64,000 nt of DNA from positions 1,245,001 to 1,309,000 of the forward strand of contig NZ_CP041982.1 of the NCBI RefSeq assembly GCF_014522305.1. Reading direction: 5' to 3'. A model generated the notes under the pieces. That model saw only the letters and a list, made by a program, of their open reading frames with translations, had not been told where the DNA came from and ran no database searches. This stretch comes from Lactobacillus sp. PV034. Its GTDB lineage: Bacteria; Bacillota; Bacilli; Lactobacillales; Lactobacillaceae. This document shows positions 16,808 to 26,153 of this stretch, one piece after another. A program made the position numbers and the translations under genes. How positions within the stretch are numbered: position 1 is the first letter of the stretch; every line of letters starts with the position of its first letter.

Positions 16808-16849
16808 TCATAAGCTGAAAAATTACCCTAGTCAATACAAGCGGTTACA
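16808..16849 (-). promoter_or_regulatory. nagB promoter with cre-like site
   Basis: Leftward promoter TTGACT (16835-16830), 16-bp spacer, TATGAT (16813-16808). TACAAGCGGTTACA at 16836-16849 matches the CcpA cre consensus in 12 of 14 positions and abuts the -35. It lies between nagB and the divergent reductase gene, so either could be the target. Confidence 0.55.
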
Positions 16850-16897
16850 TTATGTTGAAGGTAATCTTTTTGCTACAATTAACGTGAGGTGAGGCTA

Positions 16898-17737
16898 ATG
16901 GCTAAACAATTTGAAGATTTAAATTTACCTAAAATGGGAATGGGTACCTGGAACATTGGTGGTAATCCAGGTCAAAGAAAAGAAGAAATCGCTGCTCTAC
17001 GTTATGGGATTGATAATGGTATTAGCATAATTGATACAGCTGAGATGTATGGGGCAGGAAAAAGTGAAAGTTTAATCAAAAGTGCAATTAAAGGTTATGA
17101 TCGAAGTAAATTATTTCTAATTTCTAAATTTTACCCATATCATGCTACTCCGGCCTTAGAAAGAGAGAGTTTAGAAAAGAGTTTACAGAGACTTGGTACT
17201 GACTATCTTGATCTTTATTTATTGCATTGGCGTGGGCCCACACGTTTATCTGATACTGTAGCTGGTCTTCAAGCATTACAAAAAGAGGGTCTAATTAAAT
17301 ACTGGGGTGTTTCAAATTTTGATACAGAGGATATGAAAGAACTTTTTGCACTTCCAGGAGGAAGTGAATGTTTCGTAAATGAAGATTTATATAATTTGGA
17401 ACAGCGAGGAATAGAGTATGATTTGCTTCCATGGCAGGTAAAAAATAAGGTTAATTTTATTGGTTATTCTCCTTTTAATTCAGGCGATGGTAATACTATG
17501 CGGATTACCAAAAACTTGAAATTAGTAGCTAGAAATCATCAAGCTACACCTCATCAAATTATGTTGGCATGGACCATTCAAGGAGAGAATATGATATCAA
17601 TACCTAAAGCAGGGAAAATTAATCATATGAAAGAAAATATTGCAGCTTTAGATATTAAATTAACTCAAGAAGATTTAAAATTATTAAATGCTGATTTTCC
17701 ACCACCAACTAGTAAACAACCATTAGCATCTATTTAA
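16898..17737 (+). CDS. Aldo/keto reductase
   Basis: 279 residues from ATG 16898, chosen over GTG 16889 because GAGGTGAGG lies just upstream. The AKR barrel is evident: MGTWNIGG, DTAEMYGAGKSE with the catalytic Asp/Tyr, LISKFYPYHA near the Lys position, DLYLLHWRG with the His, and a C-terminal NADPH region SIPKAGKINHMKEN. It reduces aldehydes or ketones with NADPH. The natural substrate is unknown. It stands as a single-gene unit with its own terminator, divergent from nagB. Confidence 0.9.
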   Translation: MAKQFEDLNLPKMGMGTWNIGGNPGQRKEEIAALRYGIDNGISIIDTAEMYGAGKSESLIKSAIKGYDRSKLFLISKFYPYHATPALERESLEKSLQRLGTDYLDLYLLHWRGPTRLSDTVAGLQALQKEGLIKYWGVSNFDTEDMKELFALPGGSECFVNEDLYNLEQRGIEYDLLPWQVKNKVNFIGYSPFNSGDGNTMRITKNLKLVARNHQATPHQIMLAWTIQGENMISIPKAGKINHMKENIAALDIKLTQEDLKLLNADFPPPTSKQPLASI

Positions 17738-17749
17738 TTATCAACTTAG

Positions 17750-17784
17750 CAAAAATGCAGCTCCTTATGGAGCTGCATTTTTAG
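17750..17784. terminator. Terminator shared by convergent genes
   Basis: Stem AAAAATGCAGCTCC / GGAGCTGCATTTTT with a TTAT loop. The stop codon of the leftward BMP gene lies in the loop, so the hairpin overlaps that gene's last codons and can act in both directions. Confidence 0.88.
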
Positions 17785-18862
17785 TTGAAGGAATTTTTAT
17801 TTTACCATTAATTATTTTAAGACGAGCTTTTTGTGCTGCATCCCAAGCTTTATTAGAGATATTTGGCGAATTTGTGATATATACACCATTATTTTGTAGA
17901 TTATAAGTTAGATTCTTTCCTCCAGGGAAATTTCCTTTAAGAGAATCCTGGGCCACGTTAGCAACAGCTTGATCCATTGCTTTAACAACTGAAGTTAAAG
18001 TGAAATTAGATGCTTGCTGGCCCTTTGCATAGTAATTTCCTAGTTGTTGTTGATTGGTATCAACGCCAATTACAAAAACCTTATTGTTTACGGGTTGAGC
18101 TTCATTGGTTAATTTAACGGCTTGAAAAACTCCGGTACCACTTTTTCCACTTGCTTGAAAAATGATATCAGCCTTCTTATTGATTAGGTTAAGAGTTAAT
18201 TCTTTTGCTTTAGCTGTTTTAGAAAAACTATCTGTATAACTGTTCAAAAAGTTAATATTCTTATGAAGTTTTTTGGCGCCAGCTTTAATTCCTAATTCAA
18301 ATCCAGTTTGATAATTAAGAGTAGCTTTATTTTGTTCACCACCAATAAAGCCAATTGTATTAGTTTTAGTTGTATAAGCTGCAACAATACCGGCTAAATA
18401 AGCTGCTTGTTCATTATTGAAATTAATTGATGCGACATTTTTTTGATGAGAAATAGTTCCATCAATAATTACAAAGTTATGATGAGGATTATCTTTAGCT
18501 GCTTGGCTAATATCAGTTTTTAAATTTGGACCTATGCTAAAAATTGTTTTGAAGTTTTTATTAATTGCTGTTTGAATTGCTGCCTTAGTCGTTGACGTAG
18601 TAACAAAATATTGGTAGCCATTATTGCCTTGTATAAGATGATTATTTTCACCATATTGCTTAAGTCCTTGCCAAGCTGAGTAATTATACGAGTGATCATT
18701 AATTGTATTATTATCTGTAACCAAAGCAACAGTTTTATTATCAGTTTTGTTGTTTGAATGTGAAGCTGATTTTTGGTGACTGCAGGCAGTAAGCGTAAAA
18801 ATTAATAGTAAAAGCCCAATAAAAGTAAGAGCAAACCTTATTGAATTAACTTTTTTCTTCAT
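17765..18862 (-). CDS. BMP-family (nucleoside-binding type) ABC transporter lipoprotein
   Basis: 365 residues. The N-terminus has Lys/Arg, a hydrophobic helix and the lipobox LTAC, so it is a lipid-anchored surface protein. The rest is a periplasmic-binding fold of the basic membrane protein/PnrA type: VALVTDNNTINDHSYNYSAW, FIGGEQNKATLNYQTGFELG, IFQASGKSGTGVFQA and VIGVDTNQQ. PnrA-like proteins bind purine nucleosides for import. Its ATPase and permease genes are not adjacent, so it must pair with a transporter elsewhere or act alone. A nucleoside role fits the kinases and permeases nearby, but the ligand is inferred. Confidence 0.87.
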   Translation of the reverse strand: MKKKVNSIRFALTFIGLLLLIFTLTACSHQKSASHSNNKTDNKTVALVTDNNTINDHSYNYSAWQGLKQYGENNHLIQGNNGYQYFVTTSTTKAAIQTAINKNFKTIFSIGPNLKTDISQAAKDNPHHNFVIIDGTISHQKNVASINFNNEQAAYLAGIVAAYTTKTNTIGFIGGEQNKATLNYQTGFELGIKAGAKKLHKNINFLNSYTDSFSKTAKAKELTLNLINKKADIIFQASGKSGTGVFQAVKLTNEAQPVNNKVFVIGVDTNQQQLGNYYAKGQQASNFTLTSVVKAMDQAVANVAQDSLKGNFPGGKNLTYNLQNNGVYITNSPNISNKAWDAAQKARLKIINGKIKIPSTKNAAP

Positions 18863-18935
18863 AACTTTCCTTCATTTGCGATGTTAGATTGATTTTAACG
18901 TTTTTAAATTAACAAGTGGTTTTTAATTTGTCAAA

Positions 18936-18966
18936 CAAAAAAAGAAGCTATTGCTAGCTCCTTTTT
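18936..18966 (-). terminator. Terminator of the cyd-menA operon
   Basis: Leftward stem GGAGCTA / TAGCTTC (one G-U pair), loop GCAA, followed by TTTTTTTG. It lies just past the menA stop. Confidence 0.8.
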
Positions 18967-18976
18967 GATAATTACA

Positions 18977-19900
18977 TTATTTAAGGTTAAAGATGATACC
19001 TAGTAAAAAGCCAAGTGCTTCAATAATAAATAAAGCATGAGTATTTTGAACAACTTTTGGAAAAGTAATTCGTTTATTTTGAACACGCCATAAAGCTTGC
19101 ATGTTTTTTACTAGTAATGGGATGCAGATGACAATCAACAAGACAGACCAAGGTAAGATATTGATCATTACTGCCCAGATAGTTAATAAGTAACCTAGGA
19201 CATAATTAACTACAAATAGATACAGACCACCTTTAACTCCAATATACGATACTAAAGTATGACGTCCATTATTGATATCTTCTTGGTAATCACAGACATT
19301 GTTTCCAAGCAATAATGTGTAATTACAAATTTCCGGAATTCCAGCTGCTAAAATCATTTTTCCTAAGAAGGACCAAGTAAAGCGATAATCTGGATAAATG
19401 TTGATGTAAACCATAACTAGAATAATTCCAAGTCCCATCGCAAAGGCAGCGGCAATTTCACCAAATGGTCCAGAAGAAATAGTATGTGAACCAGTAGAGT
19501 AGAAGATCGCAATTCCGTAACATAATAATCCTAGAATCCAAATAATCCAGTTATTGGTTTGAAATCCAATTAAAATGCCGCAAGCAGCTGAAATGATAAA
19601 TAAGATAAGTGAAAACCATTTAACTTGAGCAGGATCTAGATGATACATTCCAATGGGGTTCTTTTTGTGATCACCAGTCTTAGCAGCCTTTTCTCGCTTA
19701 TAATCCCAGTAACCATCGTTTACATTCATAAAAACTTGCAACACAATCATTGCAACAATCATTTCAATTGTTGGCCAAAGATGTAACTGATGGTAGTTAT
19801 ACCAGGCATAAAAAATACCTAAAATTAGTGGGATAACAGAGTTGAATAAAGTACGTGGTTCAATTAATTCATAGTAACCTTTTTTATAATCAGGTGACAT
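18977..19900 (-). CDS. menA: 1,4-dihydroxy-2-naphthoate polyprenyltransferase
   Basis: 307 residues, UbiA-family membrane prenyltransferase. The two aspartate-rich motifs are intact: NVNDGYWDYKRE near 60-70 and NVCDYQEDINNGRHT near 200-215, which bind prenyl diphosphate and Mg. It attaches the isoprenoid tail to DHNA to give demethylmenaquinone. No other men genes are here, so the cell may depend on DHNA taken up from outside, as known for several lactobacilli. It lies 19 nt after cydC in the same direction, linking quinone supply with the bd oxidase that uses it. The cyd-menA terminator follows. Confidence 0.92.
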   Translation of the reverse strand: MSPDYKKGYYELIEPRTLFNSVIPLILGIFYAWYNYHQLHLWPTIEMIVAMIVLQVFMNVNDGYWDYKREKAAKTGDHKKNPIGMYHLDPAQVKWFSLILFIISAACGILIGFQTNNWIIWILGLLCYGIAIFYSTGSHTISSGPFGEIAAAFAMGLGIILVMVYINIYPDYRFTWSFLGKMILAAGIPEICNYTLLLGNNVCDYQEDINNGRHTLVSYIGVKGGLYLFVVNYVLGYLLTIWAVMINILPWSVLLIVICIPLLVKNMQALWRVQNKRITFPKVVQNTHALFIIEALGFLLGIIFNLK

Positions 19901-19919
19901 GATAAGTTTAAGTCCTTTC

Positions 19920-21665
19920 TTAAAGTAACCCTTGATCCATTAAGTAAAGTTGATGGAACTGTTTGTTTTCTTTAAATAGAGTATGAGGGTTTCCTTCCAT
20001 TTCGACAACCCCATCTTTGAAGAAAAGAACTTGGTCGATAAATTTCATCCCTTGTAAGTGGTGGGTAATCCAAATAACTGTCTTGTCTTTAAGCACGGCA
20101 AAAACTAATTGAAGTAATCTTTGTTCAGTTAAAGGATCTAAGCCTACTGTTGGCTCATCTAAGAGGACAATTGGAGTATCTTGTAAAAGTACCCTTGCTA
20201 AGGCTAAACGCTGCTTTTGACCACCAGAAAGACGTGCTCCGGCTTCTTGGACAGCAGTATTTAAACCATCAGGAAGTGAACGAACAAAATCTCCCATTTG
20301 TACTTTATCTAAAACTTCCATCATTTCATTTGGTGTGGCCTTTGGGTTAGCCATCTGTAAGTTTTCGTAGATAGTAGTGTTAAACAAAAATGGCTCTTGA
20401 TTTAAGACAGAAAATAATTGTGCTCGCTCGTCTTGAAGTGCACGGACATTAATGCCGTTTAATTCAATTTCACCAGCATCTGGTTTTAAATCACCTAAAA
20501 CTAATTGCAAAATTGTACTTTTACCAGCACCTGAAGGACCAATTAAAGCAGCTTTTTGACCTTTCTTTAAAGTTAAAGAGAAGTCTTTGATAATAGCTTG
20601 GCTTTCTCCTGGATAAGTAAAACTAATATGATTTAAAGTTAAAAGATCAGCTTTAGCTGGAGCTAGTTTTTCTTGAGCAGGTAAGTCTTGTTCTTCTGGT
20701 TTTAAAGCGTTAAGACGTTTAACTGAATCACTATATGTATGCCATTCTTCAACACCTTGTGCGACTGGAATAAAGGCATCAGAAAGTGGGAAAAGTGCTA
20801 GGACAACAGCCCCAACATAGTTAGCGGCATCTTGATTGTAAGTTAAATCTTTATTAGTAAAGAAGAGCAGAGCAATTGCAATTAAGCCAAAGATAACTTC
20901 TAAGACAAAATCACGAGCCCAATCGAATTCACCTGATTTTTTATTATGTTTAATTAATTTCTTTAAAGTTGACTTAGTTTCATTATGGAAATCTTGTTGA
21001 CGACCAGAAACTTGCCAGTCACCTGCACCTAAGACTTGATCAGTATATTCAGTATAGAGAGCTGATTTTTCAGCCTTTTCTTTGGCTCTAATAGCGGCTT
21101 GGCTAAGTAAAGATACTAAAGGAACTACGAAAAGTTCAAATAAAAGTAAGATAGCAACGATACCAGCTAGTGGCCAACTAAACCAGCCAAGTAAGCAAAC
21201 GGCAATAAAACCAACAATGTAACTCAAAATTGCGGGGAAAATAGTACGTAAATAAAGGTTTTGTAAGTGACCTAAATCTTCAGTCAAAAGTGATAAAAGC
21301 GTACCTGTTTTGTATTCTCCACCAACAGTTGAGGAATTTTTTTCGACAATTTCATAAAGGCGTAAACGTAAATCACTTGTAACTCGTAAAACCCAGTTGT
21401 GAGATACTAATCTTTCTAAATAGCGAAAGAGAGGACGACCAATTCCAGTGGCTCTTAACAAAACAATAGAAGTATAAATCATTAGGATATTAGCAGGATG
21501 TGTCGCAGCTTTATCAATGGTATAGCCAGCAAAAAACATTAGGGCGCCGGCACAAATAAACATTATCGTACCTAATAAAAGAGCGAGAGCAAACATCCAT
21601 TTATATTTGAGCAAGTAAGGCTTAATCCAAGTCTCTGTTTTCCAAGAAAACTTATCGTTTCTCAT
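19920..21665 (-). CDS. cydC: Cytochrome bd assembly ABC exporter subunit CydC
   Basis: 581 residues, ABC half-transporter: six-helix membrane domain to about 320, then the ATPase with Walker A GPSGAGKST, signature LSGGQKQR and Walker B IVLLDEPTVGLD. Together with CydD it forms the heterodimer needed for cytochrome bd maturation (thiol export/heme handling in other bacteria). It is the second ABC gene, overlapping cydD by 4 nt (ATGA), so the two are translationally coupled. Membership of the cyd operon makes the assignment strong. Confidence 0.9.
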   Translation of the reverse strand: MRNDKFSWKTETWIKPYLLKYKWMFALALLLGTIMFICAGALMFFAGYTIDKAATHPANILMIYTSIVLLRATGIGRPLFRYLERLVSHNWVLRVTSDLRLRLYEIVEKNSSTVGGEYKTGTLLSLLTEDLGHLQNLYLRTIFPAILSYIVGFIAVCLLGWFSWPLAGIVAILLLFELFVVPLVSLLSQAAIRAKEKAEKSALYTEYTDQVLGAGDWQVSGRQQDFHNETKSTLKKLIKHNKKSGEFDWARDFVLEVIFGLIAIALLFFTNKDLTYNQDAANYVGAVVLALFPLSDAFIPVAQGVEEWHTYSDSVKRLNALKPEEQDLPAQEKLAPAKADLLTLNHISFTYPGESQAIIKDFSLTLKKGQKAALIGPSGAGKSTILQLVLGDLKPDAGEIELNGINVRALQDERAQLFSVLNQEPFLFNTTIYENLQMANPKATPNEMMEVLDKVQMGDFVRSLPDGLNTAVQEAGARLSGGQKQRLALARVLLQDTPIVLLDEPTVGLDPLTEQRLLQLVFAVLKDKTVIWITHHLQGMKFIDQVLFFKDGVVEMEGNPHTLFKENKQFHQLYLMDQGLL

Positions 21666-23470
21666 AGTTCCGCCTCCTTTAAAGGTTCAGTAAGTTTACG
21701 ATAGGCAGTACCACTTTTAGCTAAGTCACTAGGTGTACCTTGTTCAACAATCTTACCGTCTTCAATTACTAAACACCAGGCCATATCCTTGAGCCAATGG
21801 AGACGGTGGGTAGCAAAGAATACCAAGTGATTTTCCATTAATGGAGTCATTGTCTTCTTTAATTCATATTCAGTTTCAATATCAAGGTGAGCGGTAGGTT
21901 CATCAAAGAAGAGGATGTGCCGGTCATCAGCTAAAAATGCACGAGCTAAAGCAATACGTTGCTTTTGTCCACCTGAGATACCACGGCCGTGTTCTCCGAT
22001 TTTAGTTTCTAAGCCATCTTTTAAACTAGAGATAAATTCAGTTAAACCAGCAGCTTCAATTGCTTGTTTGATTTCATCATCTGTTGCATTTGGACGATAA
22101 AAAGTGATGTTATACCGAATAGTATTAGCAAACATGTAAGGATCTTGAGGAATATAAGTTAGTTGGTTTTGCCAATTTTCTTGGGTTAAAGTTGTAAGCT
22201 CAGTATCGTTAACTTTAAAATTGTTAGCCTTATCTTTAGGAGTGAGATAACCAGCTAAAACATTCATTAAAGTGGTCTTACCAGCACCAGTTGGCCCAAT
22301 AATTCCAATTTTTTCGTAGCCTTTAATCGATAAATTAATATTAATTAGTTCATCAATTACAGCTTTTTTAGAGTCATCCTGATTAACCATTCCAGTCATT
22401 TTTGCATTAGGATCGACAACAAACTTATCTTGATTATCATTTCCATATGTGAAGCTAAGATTATTAACTAATAAAGAACTATTTTTGTTCCACGTGAAAC
22501 TTGGTAATTGATCTCTTTGTTCAACTGTCTTAAAGTCTAGGACATCAAACATTTGGCTTAAAGCATTTTTACCGTTCAAAGTTGCATGATAATCATTTCC
22601 AAAATCTCTAATTGGTAAGAAGTATTCTGGAGAAAGAACCAAAACAGTTAATGATGGTAATAAAACTAGGCGTCCATCAATTAAGCCCAAGCCCAAGAAT
22701 ACGGCAACAATCGCGATAGAAAGAGTAGTAAAGAAATCTAATGTAAAAGTTGAAAGAATTGCAACTCGTAATACGCGCATTGTTTGTTTACGATAAGCTT
22801 CACTATTAGCATAAACTTCTTTACCGTATCTTTTTGCTAAACCAAGAACTTTTAAGGTTCCGATACCTCTTAAGGTATCTACAAAATGGTTTTGTAACCG
22901 AATATAACCGCCATATTGTTTACTTGCTTGGTCCTGAGCAGCTTTACCCAAAATAATCATAAAGAGGATGAGAAGGGGAAAGACAATTAAAAGGATCCAG
23001 CCAGAGACAGCATTCTTAGTGAAAATATAAATTAAAATTATCCAGGGAACTATAGAAAGGGCAATTACTTTTGGAAAGATAAGGGAAAGATATTCAGAAA
23101 CTTCGTCCATACCATCTAAAAGCATAGCAACCAAGTTACCAGTTCCAACTTTTGAGCTAACACTTAAACCACCTTGGTAAACTTTATCAAGAATTTGTTC
23201 ACGTAATAAACTAGTAGTTTGTCTAGCGTAGCGTTTCATATACCAGTTTTGAAACCAGGTAATTCCTTGACGTAAAAGATACATAAGGAAAAAGATAAGC
23301 ACATCAAAAGCGATAGCAGAAAAGGGTTGACGATGCCAAGAACCAACAATTGCTTTGGCCAGGAAAATTCCTTGCCCTAATATAGCAAATGCTTGCAGAA
23401 GAATAAGTCCTGCAAGCATTGTAAGCATGATCTTGGCTTTTGGTAATTTAAAAAGTCGTTTATCGATCAT
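21662..23470 (-). CDS. cydD: Cytochrome bd assembly ABC exporter subunit CydD
   Basis: 602 residues with an N-terminal membrane domain and C-terminal ATPase (Walker A GPTGAGKTT, ISGGQKQR, ILFFDEPTAHLD). It is the partner of CydC. An insert of some 35 residues (VVDPNAKMTGMVNQDDSKKAV region) stands between the first ATPase strands and Walker A, longer than usual. The gene starts 20 nt after cydB and overlaps cydC. It is needed to assemble the bd oxidase and probably acts in the cytoplasmic membrane. Confidence 0.9.
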   Translation of the reverse strand: MIDKRLFKLPKAKIMLTMLAGLILLQAFAILGQGIFLAKAIVGSWHRQPFSAIAFDVLIFFLMYLLRQGITWFQNWYMKRYARQTTSLLREQILDKVYQGGLSVSSKVGTGNLVAMLLDGMDEVSEYLSLIFPKVIALSIVPWIILIYIFTKNAVSGWILLIVFPLLILFMIILGKAAQDQASKQYGGYIRLQNHFVDTLRGIGTLKVLGLAKRYGKEVYANSEAYRKQTMRVLRVAILSTFTLDFFTTLSIAIVAVFLGLGLIDGRLVLLPSLTVLVLSPEYFLPIRDFGNDYHATLNGKNALSQMFDVLDFKTVEQRDQLPSFTWNKNSSLLVNNLSFTYGNDNQDKFVVDPNAKMTGMVNQDDSKKAVIDELININLSIKGYEKIGIIGPTGAGKTTLMNVLAGYLTPKDKANNFKVNDTELTTLTQENWQNQLTYIPQDPYMFANTIRYNITFYRPNATDDEIKQAIEAAGLTEFISSLKDGLETKIGEHGRGISGGQKQRIALARAFLADDRHILFFDEPTAHLDIETEYELKKTMTPLMENHLVFFATHRLHWLKDMAWCLVIEDGKIVEQGTPSDLAKSGTAYRKLTEPLKEAEL

Positions 23471-23490
23471 TAAATATTATCCTTTAGAAT

Positions 23491-24525
23491 TTACATAAAT
23501 TTATCAGAAATGTCATCGAGTTTAATACGATGTCTGAAAATGTAGTATGTCCAAATAATGTATGCAATTGCAATTGGTAAAAGAATACATGCAACAATTG
23601 TCATTACTTGAAGCGTTAAAGCACCGTTAGCAGCGTTAGCAATTGAAATTGTGTGAGCTGGGTTTTGGGCAATAAGTACATTTGGGAATAAACCATTGAA
23701 TAGTAATGCTACTACTCCAGTTAAAGTTAAACCACTAAAGATAAATGCCCATGCTTGATGGTCTGAGTGGTTAAAGATTTGAGAAAGAATAGTAAATACT
23801 ACAATTGCAATGGTAATGCAAATTGATGAAATAGGACGCTTTTCAAAGAAATCAGTTTGGAAAATAACTAATAAAGCGAAAACAACTTCACCAATATAAG
23901 CAAGAATGTAAAGTTTATTATTTAAACTTTGAGCACGTTTACTTAGTTCTGGATCATCAATTCTAAGTCTTAAAAAGTTAAGACCATGAATTAGTGAAAG
24001 TAAAACACCAGCAACGGCAGTAACGATTGAAAGCCAGTTAACGATATTCCAGAAACCTAAACTCATATTACCTTGAGCATCAATAGGAACACCTTGAATT
24101 AAACTTCCAAACATCATACATAAGAAGAATGGAGCTAATAAACTACCAAAGAATAGAGCCCAATTCCAGAAATTAAAACCTTTTCTACTTTCTGCATGGC
24201 TTGAAAATTCGAAAGAAACACCACGAATAATCAAAGCAAAAAGAGTTAAGAACAATAAAATATAGTATCCACTGAATAAACTTGCGTACCAGGCTGAGAA
24301 AGAAGCAAACATTGCACCACCAGCAGTAACAAGCCAAACTTCATTAGAATCCCAAATAGGCCCAATAGTATGAACCATTAAACGACGTTCACGGTCATTT
24401 CGTGCGATTAACCGTGTTGCAATTCCAACACCGAAATCAAAACCTTCAGTAAAGAAAAAGATAATGAATAAGAGGGCAATTAAAAGGAACCACAATAATT
24501 GTAAAGGTTGAATTCCATCAATCAT
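23491..24525 (-). CDS. cydB: Cytochrome bd ubiquinol/menaquinol oxidase subunit II
   Basis: 344 residues, polytopic with about eight helices. N-terminal region LLFIIFFFTEGFDFGVGIATR and the GPIWDSNEVWLVTAGGAMFA segment are hallmarks of CydB. It pairs with CydA in the quinol:O2 oxidoreductase. Its ATG shares one base with the cydA stop (TAATG), giving coupled synthesis of the two subunits. Confidence 0.95.
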   Translation of the reverse strand: MIDGIQPLQLLWFLLIALLFIIFFFTEGFDFGVGIATRLIARNDRERRLMVHTIGPIWDSNEVWLVTAGGAMFASFSAWYASLFSGYYILLFLTLFALIIRGVSFEFSSHAESRKGFNFWNWALFFGSLLAPFFLCMMFGSLIQGVPIDAQGNMSLGFWNIVNWLSIVTAVAGVLLSLIHGLNFLRLRIDDPELSKRAQSLNNKLYILAYIGEVVFALLVIFQTDFFEKRPISSICITIAIVVFTILSQIFNHSDHQAWAFIFSGLTLTGVVALLFNGLFPNVLIAQNPAHTISIANAANGALTLQVMTIVACILLPIAIAYIIWTYYIFRHRIKLDDISDKFM

Positions 24526-25922
24526 TAGTACTGACCTCCTTGCAATGCTCTTTCTACACCCATATCAAGTTGACGTTTACTGTAGTAAACCATTACACCA
24601 CCTAATGTAGCAAAGATTAGGAAGTACATAATGTTCGTAAATAGCAGCTCGCCGAAGGTTGTACTTGGTGAAACTGAATCAGCAATTGTAAATAAGCCGT
24701 AAACAGTCCATGGGAAACGACCTAGTTCAGTTACAAACCATCCACAAGTATTTGCTACGAATGGTAAGTAAGTAGTGATTCCCAAAATCCATAGGAACCA
24801 ACGCTTGTTTTCGATAGTATTCTTCTTTGGACGAGTCCAAATTAAGCCCAAGATTGCCATTAGGAAGAACCAAGCAGCAAATCCGGCCATGATACGGAAC
24901 GAGTAGAACAATGTTTTAACAGGAACATAGTAACTCATATCCTTACCAAACTTTTTATCATATTTTGCGTGTAATTCTTTATTAATTTGGTTCATACCTT
25001 TAACGCTACCACTAGTTCTGTGGTAGGTAAGAATAGTAAGAACGTCTGGAATTGAAACAGCTCCCTTATTTTCATGAGTCTTGGTGTCGAGATCAGCAAC
25101 GATATCCCATGGAGCGTGCTTGCTAGTAGTATTGTATACACCTTCAGTAGCGGCAAACTTCATTGGTTGCTCGTGAATTTCGATTTGTGTTTGGTAATCA
25201 CCAACATAGATTTCAAGAGCAGAGGTAATTAAAACAATCCAAAGACTAACACGCATAGACTTTTTGAAGAAATTACGATCGTGCTTGTGTTTACCTAATA
25301 AACCAAAGGCAGACATACCAACTACAACAACAGAAGCAGTTACAAAAGCACCGATGATAACGTGTGGGAATTCTGCTGATAAAGCAGGGTTCTTTAATAA
25401 AGCCCAGAAACTAGTCATTTGTGCTTTACCATCTTTGATGGCATAACCAACAGGATTTTGCATAAATGAGTTAGCAGTTAAAATCCAAACCGCACTTAGT
25501 AATGAGCCGAGGAATGATAACCAAACAGTCACACAGTGAAGACCTGGTTTAAATCTATTCCAAGTAAAAGCCCATAATCCGATAAATGTAGATTCAAGGA
25601 AGAATGCTAACAATGCTTCAATAGCTAATGGAGCACCAAAGATATCTCCCATAAATCTAGAATAATTGGACCAGTTCATACCAAATTGGAATTCTTGAAT
25701 TAGTCCTGTAACAACACCAACGGCAAAACTCAGAAGGTAAATTTTACCCCAGAATTGTGCCATTTGCTTATAAACTTCGTCCTTTTTGGCAACGTAAAGA
25801 GTTTCCATGATAGAAACTACTAAACCCATACCAATAGTAAAAGGAACGAAGAAGAAGTGAAAGACAGTTGTCATCGCAAATTGAAAGCGAGCAAGGTCTA
25901 ACATATCTACACCCAAAAGCAT
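24525..25922 (-). CDS. cydA: Cytochrome bd oxidase subunit I
   Basis: 465 residues. It carries the N-terminal ARFQFAMTTVFHFFFVPFTIG segment with the heme-ligand His, the EFQFGMNW motif, a short Q-loop as in other Firmicutes, and a C-terminal signature GRFPWTVYG where most relatives have GRQPW. It oxidises menaquinol and reduces O2 to water with hemes b558, b595 and d. Heme must be supplied from outside in lactobacilli. The ATG at 25922 has AAAGGTG upstream. An internal ATG at 25904 is a weaker alternative. First gene of the operon cydABDC-menA. Confidence 0.95.
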   Translation of the reverse strand: MLLGVDMLDLARFQFAMTTVFHFFFVPFTIGMGLVVSIMETLYVAKKDEVYKQMAQFWGKIYLLSFAVGVVTGLIQEFQFGMNWSNYSRFMGDIFGAPLAIEALLAFFLESTFIGLWAFTWNRFKPGLHCVTVWLSFLGSLLSAVWILTANSFMQNPVGYAIKDGKAQMTSFWALLKNPALSAEFPHVIIGAFVTASVVVVGMSAFGLLGKHKHDRNFFKKSMRVSLWIVLITSALEIYVGDYQTQIEIHEQPMKFAATEGVYNTTSKHAPWDIVADLDTKTHENKGAVSIPDVLTILTYHRTSGSVKGMNQINKELHAKYDKKFGKDMSYYVPVKTLFYSFRIMAGFAAWFFLMAILGLIWTRPKKNTIENKRWFLWILGITTYLPFVANTCGWFVTELGRFPWTVYGLFTIADSVSPSTTFGELLFTNIMYFLIFATLGGVMVYYSKRQLDMGVERALQGGQY

Positions 25923-25969
25923 AATTTCACCTTTTCTTTATAATATCCAAATAAATTGTTTTCTCATTT

Positions 25970-25998
25970 ATAATAAGCCTCTATTGGAACGTTTTCAA
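25970..25998 (-). promoter_or_regulatory. cydA promoter overlapped by a cre site
   Basis: Leftward TTGAAA (25998-25993), 17-bp spacer, TATTAT (25975-25970). The strand read leftwards has TTGAAAACGTTCCAAT (25998-25983), which fits the 16-bp CcpA cre consensus with one mismatch and covers the -35. CcpA binding here should block transcription when sugar is plentiful. Confidence 0.7.
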
Positions 25999-26073
25999 TT
26001 AAATCAACAATATACCTGAATAAAAAGGTCTGAATTATTTATAAATAATTAAGGTTACAAAAAACGTTATTAA

Positions 26074-26114
26074 ATAAAAAGCAGAAGTGACAGTGCGTTA
26101 CTTCTGCTTTTTAG
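26074..26114 (-). terminator. Terminator after the MacB-like ABC transporter gene
   Basis: Stem AAAAAGCAGAAGT / ACTTCTGCTTTTT around an 11-nt loop. It lies some 40 nt beyond the stop at 26154. Confidence 0.88.
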
Positions 26115-26153
26115 TATTAATATATTAAAAATAAAATATTTTTGTTATTAAAA

